From NCBI GenBank assembly GCA_025210525.1, contig JAOARP010000047.1, positions 759,357-823,356 on the forward strand: a stretch of DNA of 64,000 nt. Direction: 5' to 3'. A program made the translations under genes and the position numbers. Under the pieces are notes generated by a model. That model was given only the letters and a program-made list of their open reading frames with translations, did no database searches and was not told the origin of the DNA. Below are positions 38,276 through 48,205 of this stretch, piece after piece. The first letter of the stretch is position 1, and each line of letters starts with the position of its first letter. The DNA comes from Marinisporobacter sp. GTDB taxonomy: Bacteria; Bacillota; Clostridia; Peptostreptococcales; Thermotaleaceae.

Positions 38276-38712
38276 TTTATAATCCCCTTCTTAACAATTT
38301 CTCTATAAAATATATATCCTACTAATCCACCAATCACATTTAATAAGACATCATCTATATCACAAGTACCTGCCCCACTAATATATTGAAGTCCTTCTAT
38401 AAAGCATGTCAATATGAACGATACAATCAAAATATGCTTATAATTTTTTTTACTTTTATGGACAACAGGATATAAAAAGCCTAATGGCATAAATGCTAGA
38501 ATATTACCACCGATATTCACAATAGTCCCTTTTATTCCATGCTTTAAAAGTAAATATTCTGTTATGGTCTTTAGAGGAACAAAATTATAATTTCGATGAT
38601 GATATCCTCTTCCATAATAAGCACTGAAAAAAACTAAATAAAACAAATACACTAAGTATGCTACAAACAATATAACGAATAAATTTCTAAATTTATCTCC
38701 ATCTATCCTCAT
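38272..38712 (-). CDS. VanZ-family membrane protein
   Basis: Integral membrane protein of 146 aa with about four TM segments and VanZ-like motifs: YNFVPLKTI, NIGGNILAFMPLGFLYP and CFIEGLQYISGAGTCDIDDVLLN. VanZ of enterococci gives low teicoplanin resistance by an unknown mechanism, and most homologues have no known role. No other van gene is near. It lies in one operon with the GNAT gene (4-nt overlap) and follows the diguanylate cyclase gene. Confidence 0.85.
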   Translation of the reverse strand: MRIDGDKFRNLFVILFVAYLVYLFYLVFFSAYYGRGYHHRNYNFVPLKTITEYLLLKHGIKGTIVNIGGNILAFMPLGFLYPVVHKSKKNYKHILIVSFILTCFIEGLQYISGAGTCDIDDVLLNVIGGLVGYIFYREIVKKGIIK

Positions 38713-38727
38713 GGTGTTTCTATCTCC

Positions 38728-40647
38728 TTACTTTTCCTCATATATTACCACTCTATTTCTACCCGTTTCCTTTGCTTCATACAAAGCTTGATCTGCTCGA
38801 TCAAATAATTTATCTATGTTATCCTTAGAAATTCTGTTAGCAATACCTAAACTTACTGTAATAAAGATATCTCCTTTTCCTGTATTTACCGGTGTATTCA
38901 TAATATTTTTTCTAATTTTTTCTCCCAATGCTTTTACTTCTTCTTCCTCTAGACTAATCAATAATATGGCAAATTCTTCTCCTCCATATCTTCCTACCGT
39001 ATCACAATCTCGAATAGAATAGGTAATCATTTCTGCAACAGCACATAAAACTTGATCCCCTATTGCATGTCCATATTGATCATTCACCTTCTTAAAATGA
39101 TCAATATCCATCATCATTGCCCATATAGGATATTGCTCTGTTATACTTTTTTCAAAAGCATCCCTTGCAAGTGTAAAAAAATGTCCTCGATTAAAAAGCT
39201 TTGTTAATGGATCTTTTGTGGCTAACTCTCGCAATATCTTTTCTGCACGTTTTCTTTCCGTAATATCTCGTATATATCCTAAAGTAGCTGATTCTCCATT
39301 ATAATTCATCACGGCACTATTTACTTCTACCTCTAAGTATTCCCCACTTTTACAAAGTAAAATAGTCTCGTATTGTGCTTTCACATCTTCACCAGCTAAT
39401 TTTCTTCTATAGATTTCATTCATCTTGCCTCTTAGCTCTGGAACAACAAAACAATTAAAAGGATAATTGATTACTTCTTCATAATCATACCCAATCATCT
39501 CTAATACTTTCTTATTTACATATTGAACTAGACCGTTCTGAACAATAACAATTCCATCATTTGCAAATTCTGAAACATTTCTATATTTTTCTTCACTAGC
39601 TTGTAAAGCTTTTTCTAACTCTTTACGCTTACTTATATCATGCATGACAATCAACCACCCATTGTGAACATGCTTTTTATTTAATAAGGGTAATACTTCT
39701 ATTTCATAAGTATATTCATAACTATCTCTTCTCAAAATAATTTCCGAATGATTTTGTATAGATAGTTCTATTTGTTTTAAAAAGGGATTTAAAATTGGAA
39801 AAACATTACTTATAGGTTGTCCGATTACTTGATTAGGTATTTTATCCATGATTATTTGTGCTGATAGATTCATATCTACAATTAATTGATTATAATCTAA
39901 TGCAATCAATCCATCATTCATTTTCTCAAAAATCGTCTCTCTTGCAATAGGAACAATACTTAAAAATCCATACCGATAAATAGTCCACACCAATGTCAAG
40001 TTTAAAATAGTAAAAGTAAAAGGAGTAGGGTCCCTCATAAATTTAGGGGTTAATCCTAAGAACAATAGTATAAATCCACAAGCAGTAACAGTAACTCCAA
40101 TCATTATAACAGTAGCCTGTCTACGATATAAAGCATGTGATCGAATAAAAAATCTAATGAGTAGTGCAACAAATAAAAAATACATACTATAACCAAAAAT
40201 AAAATCCACATAAGAAGCTATACCCATATTATAAATAAGAGCTGAAAATGGCTTCCCTACATACATTCGAATATTTACTCTAAAGAGTTCTGTTATATTG
40301 GATACGGCTAAAATCCAAATGAGTAAAGGTTCCGTAAACAATAAAAACCATACTCTTCTCTTAAGATAGACCTTTTGCTTTGTAAATTGTAATGCAAAGG
40401 CAAGACAACTTGCTCCCATAGCCCCTCCGAGCATCTGTACATTATCCCAAAATATTTTCTCCCTTAAGCTTTTAGAAAGCAATTCAAAAATGTATCCAAA
40501 AGACCATACCCCCATGATTAGGGACATCAAAACCAAAGGAATGGCTCCTGGGACCTGACGCCGTTTATAAGTATATATGGCAATACCCATAGATAAAGTC
40601 AATGTTATCCATAGGGGAATCGTATAAACGAGTGCATTCCAATTCAT
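38728..40647 (-). CDS. Diguanylate cyclase, 7TM-PAS-PAS-GGDEF
   Basis: Membrane signalling enzyme of 639 aa. A 7TM N-terminal module of the histidine-kinase N-terminal type (about 1-220) is followed by two PAS domains (about 235-340 and 355-475) and a GGDEF domain (about 475-639) with the active-site GGEEF in GRYGGEEFAILL. A complete signature means it should make c-di-GMP. I chose the ATG at 40647 with GGAGG 7 nt upstream, and not the longer frame to 40722. It opposes the HD-GYP phosphodiesterase at 26.8-28.0 kb. The signal is unknown. Confidence 0.93.
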   Translation of the reverse strand: MNWNALVYTIPLWITLTLSMGIAIYTYKRRQVPGAIPLVLMSLIMGVWSFGYIFELLSKSLREKIFWDNVQMLGGAMGASCLAFALQFTKQKVYLKRRVWFLLFTEPLLIWILAVSNITELFRVNIRMYVGKPFSALIYNMGIASYVDFIFGYSMYFLFVALLIRFFIRSHALYRRQATVIMIGVTVTACGFILLFLGLTPKFMRDPTPFTFTILNLTLVWTIYRYGFLSIVPIARETIFEKMNDGLIALDYNQLIVDMNLSAQIIMDKIPNQVIGQPISNVFPILNPFLKQIELSIQNHSEIILRRDSYEYTYEIEVLPLLNKKHVHNGWLIVMHDISKRKELEKALQASEEKYRNVSEFANDGIVIVQNGLVQYVNKKVLEMIGYDYEEVINYPFNCFVVPELRGKMNEIYRRKLAGEDVKAQYETILLCKSGEYLEVEVNSAVMNYNGESATLGYIRDITERKRAEKILRELATKDPLTKLFNRGHFFTLARDAFEKSITEQYPIWAMMMDIDHFKKVNDQYGHAIGDQVLCAVAEMITYSIRDCDTVGRYGGEEFAILLISLEEEEVKALGEKIRKNIMNTPVNTGKGDIFITVSLGIANRISKDNIDKLFDRADQALYEAKETGRNRVVIYEEK

Positions 40648-40743
40648 TAGCATTCCTCCCTCTATAAATAGTTTCACTATTCTTACTTCTACTTCTATTA
40701 TATCATGAAGGCTATTTTTCAATAAGACTCTCTACTAAATACA

Positions 40744-40776
40744 GAAAATGATTCTCCTATTTGAAGAATCATTTTC
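40744..40776 (-). terminator. Terminator-like hairpin after GDPD gene
   Basis: Perfect 12-bp stem GAAAATGATTCT / AGAATCATTTTC with a 9-nt loop, just past the end of the glycerophosphodiesterase gene. It lies between this gene and the diguanylate cyclase gene on the same strand. Confidence 0.65.
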
Positions 40777-40777
40777 T

Positions 40778-42520
40778 TTACTTACTAAGCTTTTGTTTTA
40801 ATACTTGATCAAAATCTGTTATGATATTATCTACTCCTAATTCAATCATTTCATCCATATCTTCTTCCTCATTAATTGTCCACACATGCACTTCTCTCCC
40901 GATCTTATGAGCAGCTGTAATAAACTCATCCGTTGCATTTGTTTGTTCTACACTATAAAAATCTACGTTCAAATCCTCTACATTTCCCATAGCAACAAAC
41001 ATAATATAGCCTGTTTTTACTTTAGATTCTATGGCTTCTACTTGTTGTATTGCATCATAATCTAATGATGTAACTACGCAAGTATTTAGAATATCTTTTT
41101 TCTTAATTAATTCTATTACTTGTGGAATAAGATTTTTTTCATGCCCATTGGTCTTGATTTCAATATTTAATTTAATTTTTCCCTTTGTATAGTCTATCAC
41201 TTCTTCTAATGTAGCTATTTTTTCACCTTTATATTTTTCGTCAAACCAACTTCCTGCATCTAATGTTTTTATCTCATCTAAAGTAACTTCCCAAATATTT
41301 TTGTCAACTCCAGTAGTTCTCTCCAAGCTTTTATCATGAAGCAACACAATCTTTCCATCTTTTGTCTCTTGTACATCAATTTCTGCATAATCAGCTCCAT
41401 GTTTTATAGCAACATCTATTGCTGCTAATGTATTTCCCGGGGCATTTTTTGAGCTTCCTCTATGTGCTGTTACTTTTACTTCATATCTTGTATTTTCTAT
41501 ATATTCTATCATAGATTTTGTAATTACAGATGCCAACAAAAACATTCCTATCCATAGACCTATCATTACTTTTTTATGGTTCAATATTTGATCAAATAAA
41601 GAAAGTTTTTTTCCTTTCTCTTCTAATCTTATAAGAGGGATTTTACCATCATTAAACAAATAAAAAAGCTTTGTAGTGTGAAGGATTTGAAAAGACAATA
41701 AAACTGATTGTCCTATTCCTAATAAAAAAATACCTATACCAAATAGCCCCATCATTACGAATTCCCCATAAGTTTCCCCTAATACTGCAACACTGACGAT
41801 TGCAATTAATATATAGAATATACTGATGATCCCTAATATTGAAAAATTGATTAAGCCAATTCCTAGTATATTTTTTATAAAAGCTTTTAAATTATTTTTT
41901 ACAAGTTTGCTACTCTCCTTTAAAGCTTTTACTCCTTTTTGATCTTTTAGCATAATATTATGGATCGTAAAAATCCATCGAATGGCTACAATAAATAAAG
42001 CCATGGCTACAATGGTCAAGGCTGCCGTATAGCGTACATCATTATAGATAACATCCTTTATAAATCCAGGTATTCTTATATCTTGCAATAAACTTGTTTG
42101 CATTCCTATTTGCAACCAAGGAGATATAATCATTAAATAAAGGACAATAATCAATCCATCAAAACCCATTAAATGCTTCATTTTTTTCATACAATATTTA
42201 AATATAGTATAATAGCTACTTTCAGCTTCTTTATTGATCACCTGATGACTAAGAGTAATGAGTCCTCCTATTTCTATTACAATAACAGATGTAGCAATAA
42301 TTGCACCAAATAATACGGACATTACCCCTTGGGGAGATAATAAAAACTTTGTTAAAAGTCCATTCGTTAAATATGTAAACCCTCTACTTCTCATCAGTCC
42401 ATTAAACACTACTTTTAAAAATGGTAGAATCACAATAAAAATCAACAATTTTGTTCCTACCTGATATTTGATAAATCTTCTTGCACCAAATTTTAAATCT
42501 ACTAAAATTTCCTTATACAT
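40778..42520 (-). CDS. Membrane-anchored glycerophosphodiester phosphodiesterase
   Basis: Protein of 580 aa. The N-terminal part (about 1-335) has some seven to eight TM segments of the GDPD-membrane-domain type. A C-terminal GDPD catalytic domain starts at HRGSSKNAPGNT (first catalytic His, about 350), with ADYAEIDVQETKDGKIVLLHD carrying metal ligands and the second His, and ends with TDFDQVL. It hydrolyses glycerophosphodiesters to glycerol 3-phosphate and an alcohol, probably outside the cell or during lipid or lipoteichoic acid turnover. No strong ribosome site is visible before the ATG. Confidence 0.92.
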   Translation of the reverse strand: MYKEILVDLKFGARRFIKYQVGTKLLIFIVILPFLKVVFNGLMRSRGFTYLTNGLLTKFLLSPQGVMSVLFGAIIATSVIVIEIGGLITLSHQVINKEAESSYYTIFKYCMKKMKHLMGFDGLIIVLYLMIISPWLQIGMQTSLLQDIRIPGFIKDVIYNDVRYTAALTIVAMALFIVAIRWIFTIHNIMLKDQKGVKALKESSKLVKNNLKAFIKNILGIGLINFSILGIISIFYILIAIVSVAVLGETYGEFVMMGLFGIGIFLLGIGQSVLLSFQILHTTKLFYLFNDGKIPLIRLEEKGKKLSLFDQILNHKKVMIGLWIGMFLLASVITKSMIEYIENTRYEVKVTAHRGSSKNAPGNTLAAIDVAIKHGADYAEIDVQETKDGKIVLLHDKSLERTTGVDKNIWEVTLDEIKTLDAGSWFDEKYKGEKIATLEEVIDYTKGKIKLNIEIKTNGHEKNLIPQVIELIKKKDILNTCVVTSLDYDAIQQVEAIESKVKTGYIMFVAMGNVEDLNVDFYSVEQTNATDEFITAAHKIGREVHVWTINEEEDMDEMIELGVDNIITDFDQVLKQKLSK

Positions 42521-42657
42521 CTTTCATAAATTCTTCAATTGCATCCCTCTCTTATTTTTAATATTTTAAATGATTATAGCATATTTTAAGAAATCCTGTA
42601 GATAAATAATTATTTTTATGATTTTTCATATCCAACTGGTTAAAGAGATTTAAATTT

Positions 42658-43212
42658 TTAAGCAAAAAAATCTAATTTATCTATTAATTTTTTATATACC
42701 TTCTTCATATGAGGTTCATTTGTACATTCATTTACTTCCTTTATTGGAATCCATCTTACATCACTGTTTTCATCTTCTTTAGTAATAAGCAAATCATTTT
42801 CGTCAGCTTCCATTAGAAAACAAATAGATAAATGTAAATGTGCTGACACATATTTTTCCCTTTTTATATGGCCGAGTACTGGCAATACATCTAATGAGAA
42901 AATATCCCAAGTAATTGGAAAAATATTCTTTACCCCTGTTTCTTCCTTCACTTCTTTTATTGCAACAGATAATAAATCCATCTCTCCATCTGCATGACCA
43001 CCTGTCCATGACCATGAATTATATATGTTATGATGTACCATTAACACTTTGTCTTTCCCTTTATTAACTACAAATGCTGAGCTTGTTATATGTGCAAGTT
43101 CATTTTCTCTAGTTAAAACATCTTTAAATGTATCTATACACTTTAAAATGATTTCTTGATCTTTTTTTTCTTGTTCATTAAAAGGTTCATATCCTTTTAT
43201 CAAATTAATCAT
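42658..43212 (-). CDS. Nudix hydrolase
   Basis: Cytoplasmic hydrolase of 184 aa with a complete Nudix box, G-x5-E-x7-KEVKEETG, in GHADGEMDLLSVAIKEVKEE. Such enzymes split nucleoside diphosphates linked to another group. The substrate is not predictable. GAGAGGAA precedes the ATG. It is divergent from the chemoreceptor gene on the right. Confidence 0.9.
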   Translation of the reverse strand: MINLIKGYEPFNEQEKKDQEIILKCIDTFKDVLTRENELAHITSSAFVVNKGKDKVLMVHHNIYNSWSWTGGHADGEMDLLSVAIKEVKEETGVKNIFPITWDIFSLDVLPVLGHIKREKYVSAHLHLSICFLMEADENDLLITKEDENSDVRWIPIKEVNECTNEPHMKKVYKKLIDKLDFFA

Positions 43213-43352
43213 ATTGATATTCCTCTCTCACCATTCATATTGGCTTAAATTATATGGTCTAATATATGCTAAATTCTAAATTTTGTCAAAAACAAGGTGT
43301 TTTTCATACATAGATAAAAATTTAAACCTAGTTTGTTAAAAAAGTAAATTCT

Positions 43353-43359
43353 TGTCGAA
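43353..43359 (+). promoter_or_regulatory. Candidate Spo0A box upstream of chemoreceptor 2
   Basis: TGTCGAA, about 97 nt upstream of the chemoreceptor start, with a near match (TGTCAAA) about 75 nt further upstream. A possible -10 TAGAAT lies 25 nt downstream. The same heptamer precedes the other chemoreceptor gene. Confidence 0.3.
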
Positions 43360-43456
43360 AAAAGGAGGATTTTATGTTTTCTTGTAGAATATACCTTTAA
43401 ATATAAAGAATTGTTTAAAATTTCAAAATACAGTCACATAGAATAGGAGGAGTCAA

Positions 43457-45571
43457 ATGAAATCAATTAAAAGTAAAATGGTCATAAGTATTTCAATAAG
43501 CATTATATTGATCATGTCTACCATTATTGGTGTTGTAGGAATAAATACAAGGAGAAATTCCATAGCAGATGCATACAAAGAAACTTCACTCCAAGGAACG
43601 TTAGCATCAAAAAAAGTACAACAAGAATTAGAAAAGGGAATCTATACTGCTCGCGTACTAGCAAAAAGCTTTGAAGGTTTAAAAAAAGATGGAGTTGCAG
43701 ATAGAGAAAATATGAATGCCATGCTAAAAAACGTATTAAAAGAAAATCCTAATTTCTTAGGAGTATGGACAATCTGGGAACCCAATGCATTAGATGGAAA
43801 AGACGACTTATTTAAGAGTACAAACATGCATGATGAAACAGGAAGATTTATTCCCTATTGGTATTGGAATGGTAATAATATAGAAAGTAACCCTTGCGAA
43901 GGATATGATTTATCAGGAACTGGAGATTATTATCTATTAGCTAAAAATTCTGGTAAAGAAACTATATTAGAGCCTTTTTCATATACGATCAATGGAAAAG
44001 AAATATTAATGACTTCACTTGTAGTACCCATTAAAATAAATGAAAAAGTCGTAGGAACTGCTGGTGTAGATATTTCTTTAGAAAAGCTACAAGAAATTAG
44101 CGATGCTATTAACTTGTTTGATACAGGCTATGGAATGATTTTATCTAATGAAGGAAAATATGTTACTCACCAAAATACAACACTTATTGGAAAAAATGTT
44201 TTAGATACAGATATGAAAAGTAAAAAAGAGATTGCTGTAGCTGTTAAATCTGGAGAATCTTTTAATACTATTGAAAAGTCAAAAACAAATAATAATGAAG
44301 ACTATTATATGCAACATATTCCAATAACAATCGGAGCAACAAAAACATATTGGTCTGTTGCAACAGTTGTACCCATGAAAGAAGTAACTCAAAAAGTAGA
44401 TAAACTCATACGAATGCTTATACTTATCAGTTTATTCGGTCTATTACTTTTAATCAGTATTGTCTATGTAATTTCTAAAAAGATAACAGACCCAATAACC
44501 ATTTTATCAAATATTATCAATAAATTGTCAAATTACGACTTATCCTTCGATGAAAATTCCAAAGCAATAGAATATTTAAGCCGAAAAGATGAAATAGGAA
44601 CCATTACAAATGCCTTAGCAACTATGCAGAAAAATTTTATTGATTTAATCAGAAATATATCGGATTTATCTCAGCAGGTAGCTGCTTCATCAGAAGAGCT
44701 TACAGCTACAAGCCAACAATCAGCTACAGCAGCAGAAGAAGTATCAAGAGCTATTGAAGAGATAGCAATGGGAGCTACTGATCAAGCAAGAAATACAGAA
44801 GATGGAGCCATGCACATTAATCATTTAGGTGAATTAATAGAGAATGATCTAAAATTTGTAAACGACCTAAATACCTCTACTCAAGAAGTAGACTTATTGA
44901 AAAATGAAGGCTTTGAAGTTTTGAAAAAACTTGTTCTAAAAACAAAACAAAGCAATATAGCAACCAATGAAGTAAATGAAGTTATTATAAACACCAATGA
45001 AAGTGCAGCAAAAATAGAAAATGCAAGCCTAATGATTAAAAATATTGCAGAACAAACAAACTTATTAGCATTAAATGCAGCAATAGAAGCTGCTAGAGCT
45101 GGAGATGCTGGGAAAGGTTTTGCAGTTGTCGCAGATGAAATTAGAAAATTAGCAGAACAATCTAATGAATTCACAGAAGAAATTGCTCATGTCATTGGAG
45201 AATTAACAAATAAAACAGAAAATGCAGTAAAAACAATGGAAGAATTAAGAACACTCGTCAAATCTCAAACAGAAAGTGCAGAAATCACCAGAGAAAAATT
45301 TGAAGGAATTGATCATTCAATCGAAAGCATGAAACATGTGATAAAAAATATTAATACATCTTCTGAGGAAATGCAAGATAAGAAAACTGAAATGATAGGA
45401 ATTATTGAAAACCTTTCTGCTATATCCGAAGAAAATGCAGCAGGGACAGAAGAAGCTTCTGCATCTGTAGAAGAACAAACCGCATCCATAGAAGAAATTG
45501 CTAATGCTAGTGAATCATTAGCTAAATTAGCAGAAGAAATGCAGGAAGGTATTGCTAAGTTTAAATATTAA
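43457..45571 (+). CDS. Methyl-accepting chemotaxis protein, dCache sensor
   Basis: Transmembrane chemoreceptor of 704 aa. It has TM1 (about 8-27), an extracellular dCache_1 domain (about 35-310; [26 protein letters not shown]), TM2 (about 322-342), HAMP, and a signalling domain with [19 protein letters not shown] and [17 protein letters not shown] at the tip. The sensor half differs clearly from that of the chemoreceptor at 15.2 kb, so they probably sense different ligands. AGGAGGAG precedes the ATG. It is monocistronic, with a strong terminator after it. Confidence 0.94.
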   Translation: MKSIKSKMVISISISIILIMSTIIGVVGINTRRNSIADAYKETSLQGTLASKKVQQELEKGIYTARVLAKSFEGLKKDGVADRENMNAMLKNVLKENPNFLGVWTIWEPNALDGKDDLFKSTNMHDETGRFIPYWYWNGNNIESNPCEGYDLSGTGDYYLLAKNSGKETILEPFSYTINGKEILMTSLVVPIKINEKVVGTAGVDISLEKLQEISDAINLFDTGYGMILSNEGKYVTHQNTTLIGKNVLDTDMKSKKEIAVAVKSGESFNTIEKSKTNNNEDYYMQHIPITIGATKTYWSVATVVPMKEVTQKVDKLIRMLILISLFGLLLLISIVYVISKKITDPITILSNIINKLSNYDLSFDENSKAIEYLSRKDEIGTITNALATMQKNFIDLIRNISDLSQQVAASSEELTATSQQSATAAEEVSRAIEEIAMGATDQARNTEDGAMHINHLGELIENDLKFVNDLNTSTQEVDLLKNEGFEVLKKLVLKTKQSNIATNEVNEVIINTNESAAKIENASLMIKNIAEQTNLLALNAAIEAARAGDAGKGFAVVADEIRKLAEQSNEFTEEIAHVIGELTNKTENAVKTMEELRTLVKSQTESAEITREKFEGIDHSIESMKHVIKNINTSSEEMQDKKTEMIGIIENLSAISEENAAGTEEASASVEEQTASIEEIANASESLAKLAEEMQEGIAKFKY

Positions 45572-45600
45572 AAAATACGTAAATCAATCTATGCTTAAAC

Positions 45601-45646
45601 GCTCCTTCTTAGGAATCATCCACCATTCTCATTCCTAAGAAGGAGC
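45601..45646. terminator. Strong terminator after chemoreceptor 2
   Basis: Perfect 16-bp stem (GCTCCTTCTTAGGAAT and complement, 14-nt loop) followed by CTTTTATTT. It lies between convergent genes and may also stop the minus-strand transcript ending at 45669. Confidence 0.9.
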
Positions 45647-45668
45647 CTTTTATTTACCCTCAACTTTT

Positions 45669-46052
45669 TTAGTATTCCCTCTTTTTTAAAAATACCAAAT
45701 CAAAAAAGGAAATCCCTAAAGCATAACCAAAAGCATGAGAACATGCTCTTAGTGAATCTACTTTTGAGGGTCTAAAAAAATAATCTGTACCATAAAGAAA
45801 TGCATATAACAAAACAAAGCTAATTATAAACTTTCTTATTCTTTTTCTCCTTTCAAAGGATTTTAATGTTATCAATCTTCCAGTCGTTCTAAAAACCAAA
45901 TAAAAAAAGAATAAAAACAGAAAAATTACTGAACCTATTACAAATTTATATGCAAAGGGATGCTTAATATCCTTATATACAATAAATAGTGTAACGATCA
46001 TACATAGGATCAGTAATGCATAAATCGTATAAAATATTCTATTTTTTTTCAT
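45669..46052 (-). CDS. Small membrane protein of unknown function
   Basis: Protein of 127 aa with four hydrophobic segments (about 8-25, 33-52, 72-90 and 100-118). I do not recognise a family with confidence; VanZ-like topology is possible but its motifs are missing. The start is the ATG at 46052 with GGTGGTGA upstream. It is the last gene of a same-strand run of small membrane and lipoprotein genes reaching to 48502. Confidence 0.6.
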   Translation of the reverse strand: MKKNRIFYTIYALLILCMIVTLFIVYKDIKHPFAYKFVIGSVIFLFLFFFYLVFRTTGRLITLKSFERRKRIRKFIISFVLLYAFLYGTDYFFRPSKVDSLRACSHAFGYALGISFFDLVFLKKREY

Positions 46053-46112
46053 TTTATCACCACCGTAACTTTTTAAATATTTCCCTTCCAATAATGATTT
46101 TATCAAAAAAAA

Positions 46113-46634
46113 CTATTTTTTGTTTAAAATCTTTTTCTCATTTAATCTATTATAAATTCTTTCATCATTTCTTTTATCCATAACATGGCTACCTTCCACC
46201 TGATTAAAAGTTATCTGTACTCCACCCTCTACATCTACCATAGTTGCTCCAACTGGATAAAATGAAGATAATACAGATTGCATATAAAAACCTTCATATA
46301 TTGGTTCTTTATTTACATATACAATAAACCGATCTCTTGAATTAGTATTAAGCAATTTAGATCCTCCTAAGTAGGTTTTAGTCTCATCACTATTTTTTTG
46401 AGTTGCTTTTTGATTCAAAAATTCTTTTTTAAATATAATCCTATGTGTCTTCCAATCATAAGCTTTTATATCTCTATCTGTAAACAATGGTTCTTCACTT
46501 ATTACATATTTTTTTAAATTTGATAGATCTTCTTTTCCTAAATATACTTCAAAACTAATCTCCTCTGAATCATTACTACAACCTTGTAGTATACAAAGCA
46601 GTATGACTATTATCAATATACTTTTTACTCTCAT
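46113..46634 (-). CDS. Small lipoprotein of unknown function
   Basis: Lipoprotein of 173 aa. The signal peptide ends in a lipobox LQGC with Cys at about residue 19. The mature part has alternating beta strands and a conserved-looking segment VYVNKEPIYEGFYMQSVLSS. A role in the envelope is inferred from the anchor. I see no known domain. It is in the same run of small membrane protein genes. Confidence 0.7.
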   Translation of the reverse strand: MRVKSILIIVILLCILQGCSNDSEEISFEVYLGKEDLSNLKKYVISEEPLFTDRDIKAYDWKTHRIIFKKEFLNQKATQKNSDETKTYLGGSKLLNTNSRDRFIVYVNKEPIYEGFYMQSVLSSFYPVGATMVDVEGGVQITFNQVEGSHVMDKRNDERIYNRLNEKKILNKK

Positions 46635-46658
46635 CAGTTAAGCTCCTCCTTTAAAGTT

Positions 46659-47348
46659 CTATAATTCTTCTATCTTTTCAATTTTTCCTTGTTTGTAATA
46701 ATATATATAATATTTCTCTTTTATTTTCACAAATACACGTAATTGCTTTTTATCAGAAGACATTCTTTCTAATTCATCAATATCATCTTCTTTATATTTT
46801 TCATGTTGTATTAAATATTTTTTTACCACAACTTCCTGCTTCGAAATTCCTTTCATTGGCTCTGCATAGTAACTAAATAATATGAATAATCCTACTACAG
46901 CTAAAAAATTTGAGCACATGCATAAAAGTCCTAATTTTTCACTTTTATTTCCACAATGAATCCACCGTATGGCACTTTGAAATCCTATAATCATCATCCA
47001 CATATGATGTGGAATTGGGTCGATCAAATAAGTATTTATTTTCTTCATCATAAAAAACATAAAAATCCAAATAAAAAAATTGTTAAACGGTATTTTCATA
47101 TCACTTTTACTTTCTTTCACTCTTTCATCATAAATATGTCCTAATCCCATGAAAATGCTAAAGATTAAAAAAATATAAATGATATCATATATATTTTCCA
47201 CCATGGTATACAAGATTAACAAAACTCCTAAACTAAACAATCCCTTAGATACATACTTTCTACTTTTCGAAATATTAGGATTAGATCTCAAAAAATAACT
47301 TATAAAAATATTCAAAAGAGCAATGATGAGTATTATTTTTTCTTCCAT
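46659..47348 (-). CDS. Membrane protein, DUF4181-like, unknown function
   Basis: Protein of 229 aa with about six TM segments in the first 170 residues and a short soluble C-terminus (YKEDDIDELERMSSDKKQLR). Parts resemble the DUF4181 family of small Firmicute membrane proteins, but only loosely. The ATG at 47348 has AGGGGG upstream; an upstream ATG is less well placed. The next gene upstream (47365-47568) is short and may belong to the same family. Confidence 0.6.
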   Translation of the reverse strand: MEEKIILIIALLNIFISYFLRSNPNISKSRKYVSKGLFSLGVLLILYTMVENIYDIIYIFLIFSIFMGLGHIYDERVKESKSDMKIPFNNFFIWIFMFFMMKKINTYLIDPIPHHMWMMIIGFQSAIRWIHCGNKSEKLGLLCMCSNFLAVVGLFILFSYYAEPMKGISKQEVVVKKYLIQHEKYKEDDIDELERMSSDKKQLRVFVKIKEKYYIYYYKQGKIEKIEEL

Positions 47349-47364
47349 AGGACACCCCCTACAA

Positions 47365-47568
47365 TTATTTTCCTTCAAATATAATCATAAAGATTGCACT
47401 TGTAATCAAAAAACATATTAAAAGTATGCTTGCATTTGTCCAAGTTCTTTTTGGATCATCATAATAACGATCTGGCAATATATCTAATTTAATATCTGTA
47501 AATTTAAGGAGCACCCATCTTATCCCTAAGTATTCAATATATCCTAATAATATAATTACTAACAGCAT
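47365..47568 (-). CDS. Small two-TM membrane protein
   Basis: Protein of 67 aa with TM segments at about 1-18 and 46-63 and a polar loop with DILPDRYYDDP between them. GGGGG lies 6 nt before the ATG, and the spacing to both neighbours is tight, which supports a real gene. Loosely like DUF4181 small proteins. Function unknown. Confidence 0.6.
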   Translation of the reverse strand: MLLVIILLGYIEYLGIRWVLLKFTDIKLDILPDRYYDDPKRTWTNASILLICFLITSAIFMIIFEGK

Positions 47569-47622
47569 ATATATCCCCCTTTATAATTCAAGTATTAACA
47601 CCTGAAATAACATTTCACTTCC

Positions 47623-48168
47623 TTACTGCAATTTTTCCTTGAATAATTCTTTTAAGAATTGATCTACCTTCTCCATATTTTCTGTATTTATTTTCAAACT
47701 AATTTCCTTTTCCTCTATCTCTGGAAAAAATCTAGCCATTTTATTTTTTCTTATAAAGAAAGTTAAATTATAATATTGGATAACTTCTTTTTTAACCTTC
47801 ATTTCTTCTATTTCCCATTCATAACGAATAATTTTCTTCCATTTATAAATTCCTTTTGAAGTACAAATACCTTCTTCGTTGATAAGATCTTTTTGAAAAC
47901 TTCTTATTAAAAAGACTAAACCTGCTGATCCATATACTATCGCGACATACATATATTTTAATTCTATATTTATGAGATCTCCTTTGTATCCATAAAATAG
48001 CCTTGCATATATAAGACTTGCTAAGAAAAATACAATAGAGGTTATTATATAGACTCTATTCCGTTCTAAAGATTTTGCTACAATTTTTGACCTTCTTTTA
48101 TGATACATATCATTACAAACATTAAAAATCATAACCCCCAACGCCCCTATAAACATATAGTTTTCCAT
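47623..48168 (-). CDS. DUF5673-like membrane protein
   Basis: Protein of 181 aa with about three TM segments in the first 95 residues. A cytoplasmic C-terminal part has GICTSKGIYKWKKIIRYEWE, the pattern of DUF5673/PH-like small domains that follow TM pairs. The ATG at 48168 has AAAGGAG upstream. Function unknown. It is in the same run of membrane protein genes. Confidence 0.65.
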   Translation of the reverse strand: MENYMFIGALGVMIFNVCNDMYHKRRSKIVAKSLERNRVYIITSIVFFLASLIYARLFYGYKGDLINIELKYMYVAIVYGSAGLVFLIRSFQKDLINEEGICTSKGIYKWKKIIRYEWEIEEMKVKKEVIQYYNLTFFIRKNKMARFFPEIEEKEISLKINTENMEKVDQFLKELFKEKLQ

Positions 48169-48205
48169 ACGTACTCCTTTCATTTTCCACCCCCACCCTA
48201 CCTAA

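Noticed and set aside
43213..43456. c-di-GMP riboswitch upstream of the chemoreceptor
   Set aside because: Such riboswitches are common before clostridial chemoreceptors, but I could not find the conserved GEMM sequence blocks here or before the chemoreceptor at 17309.
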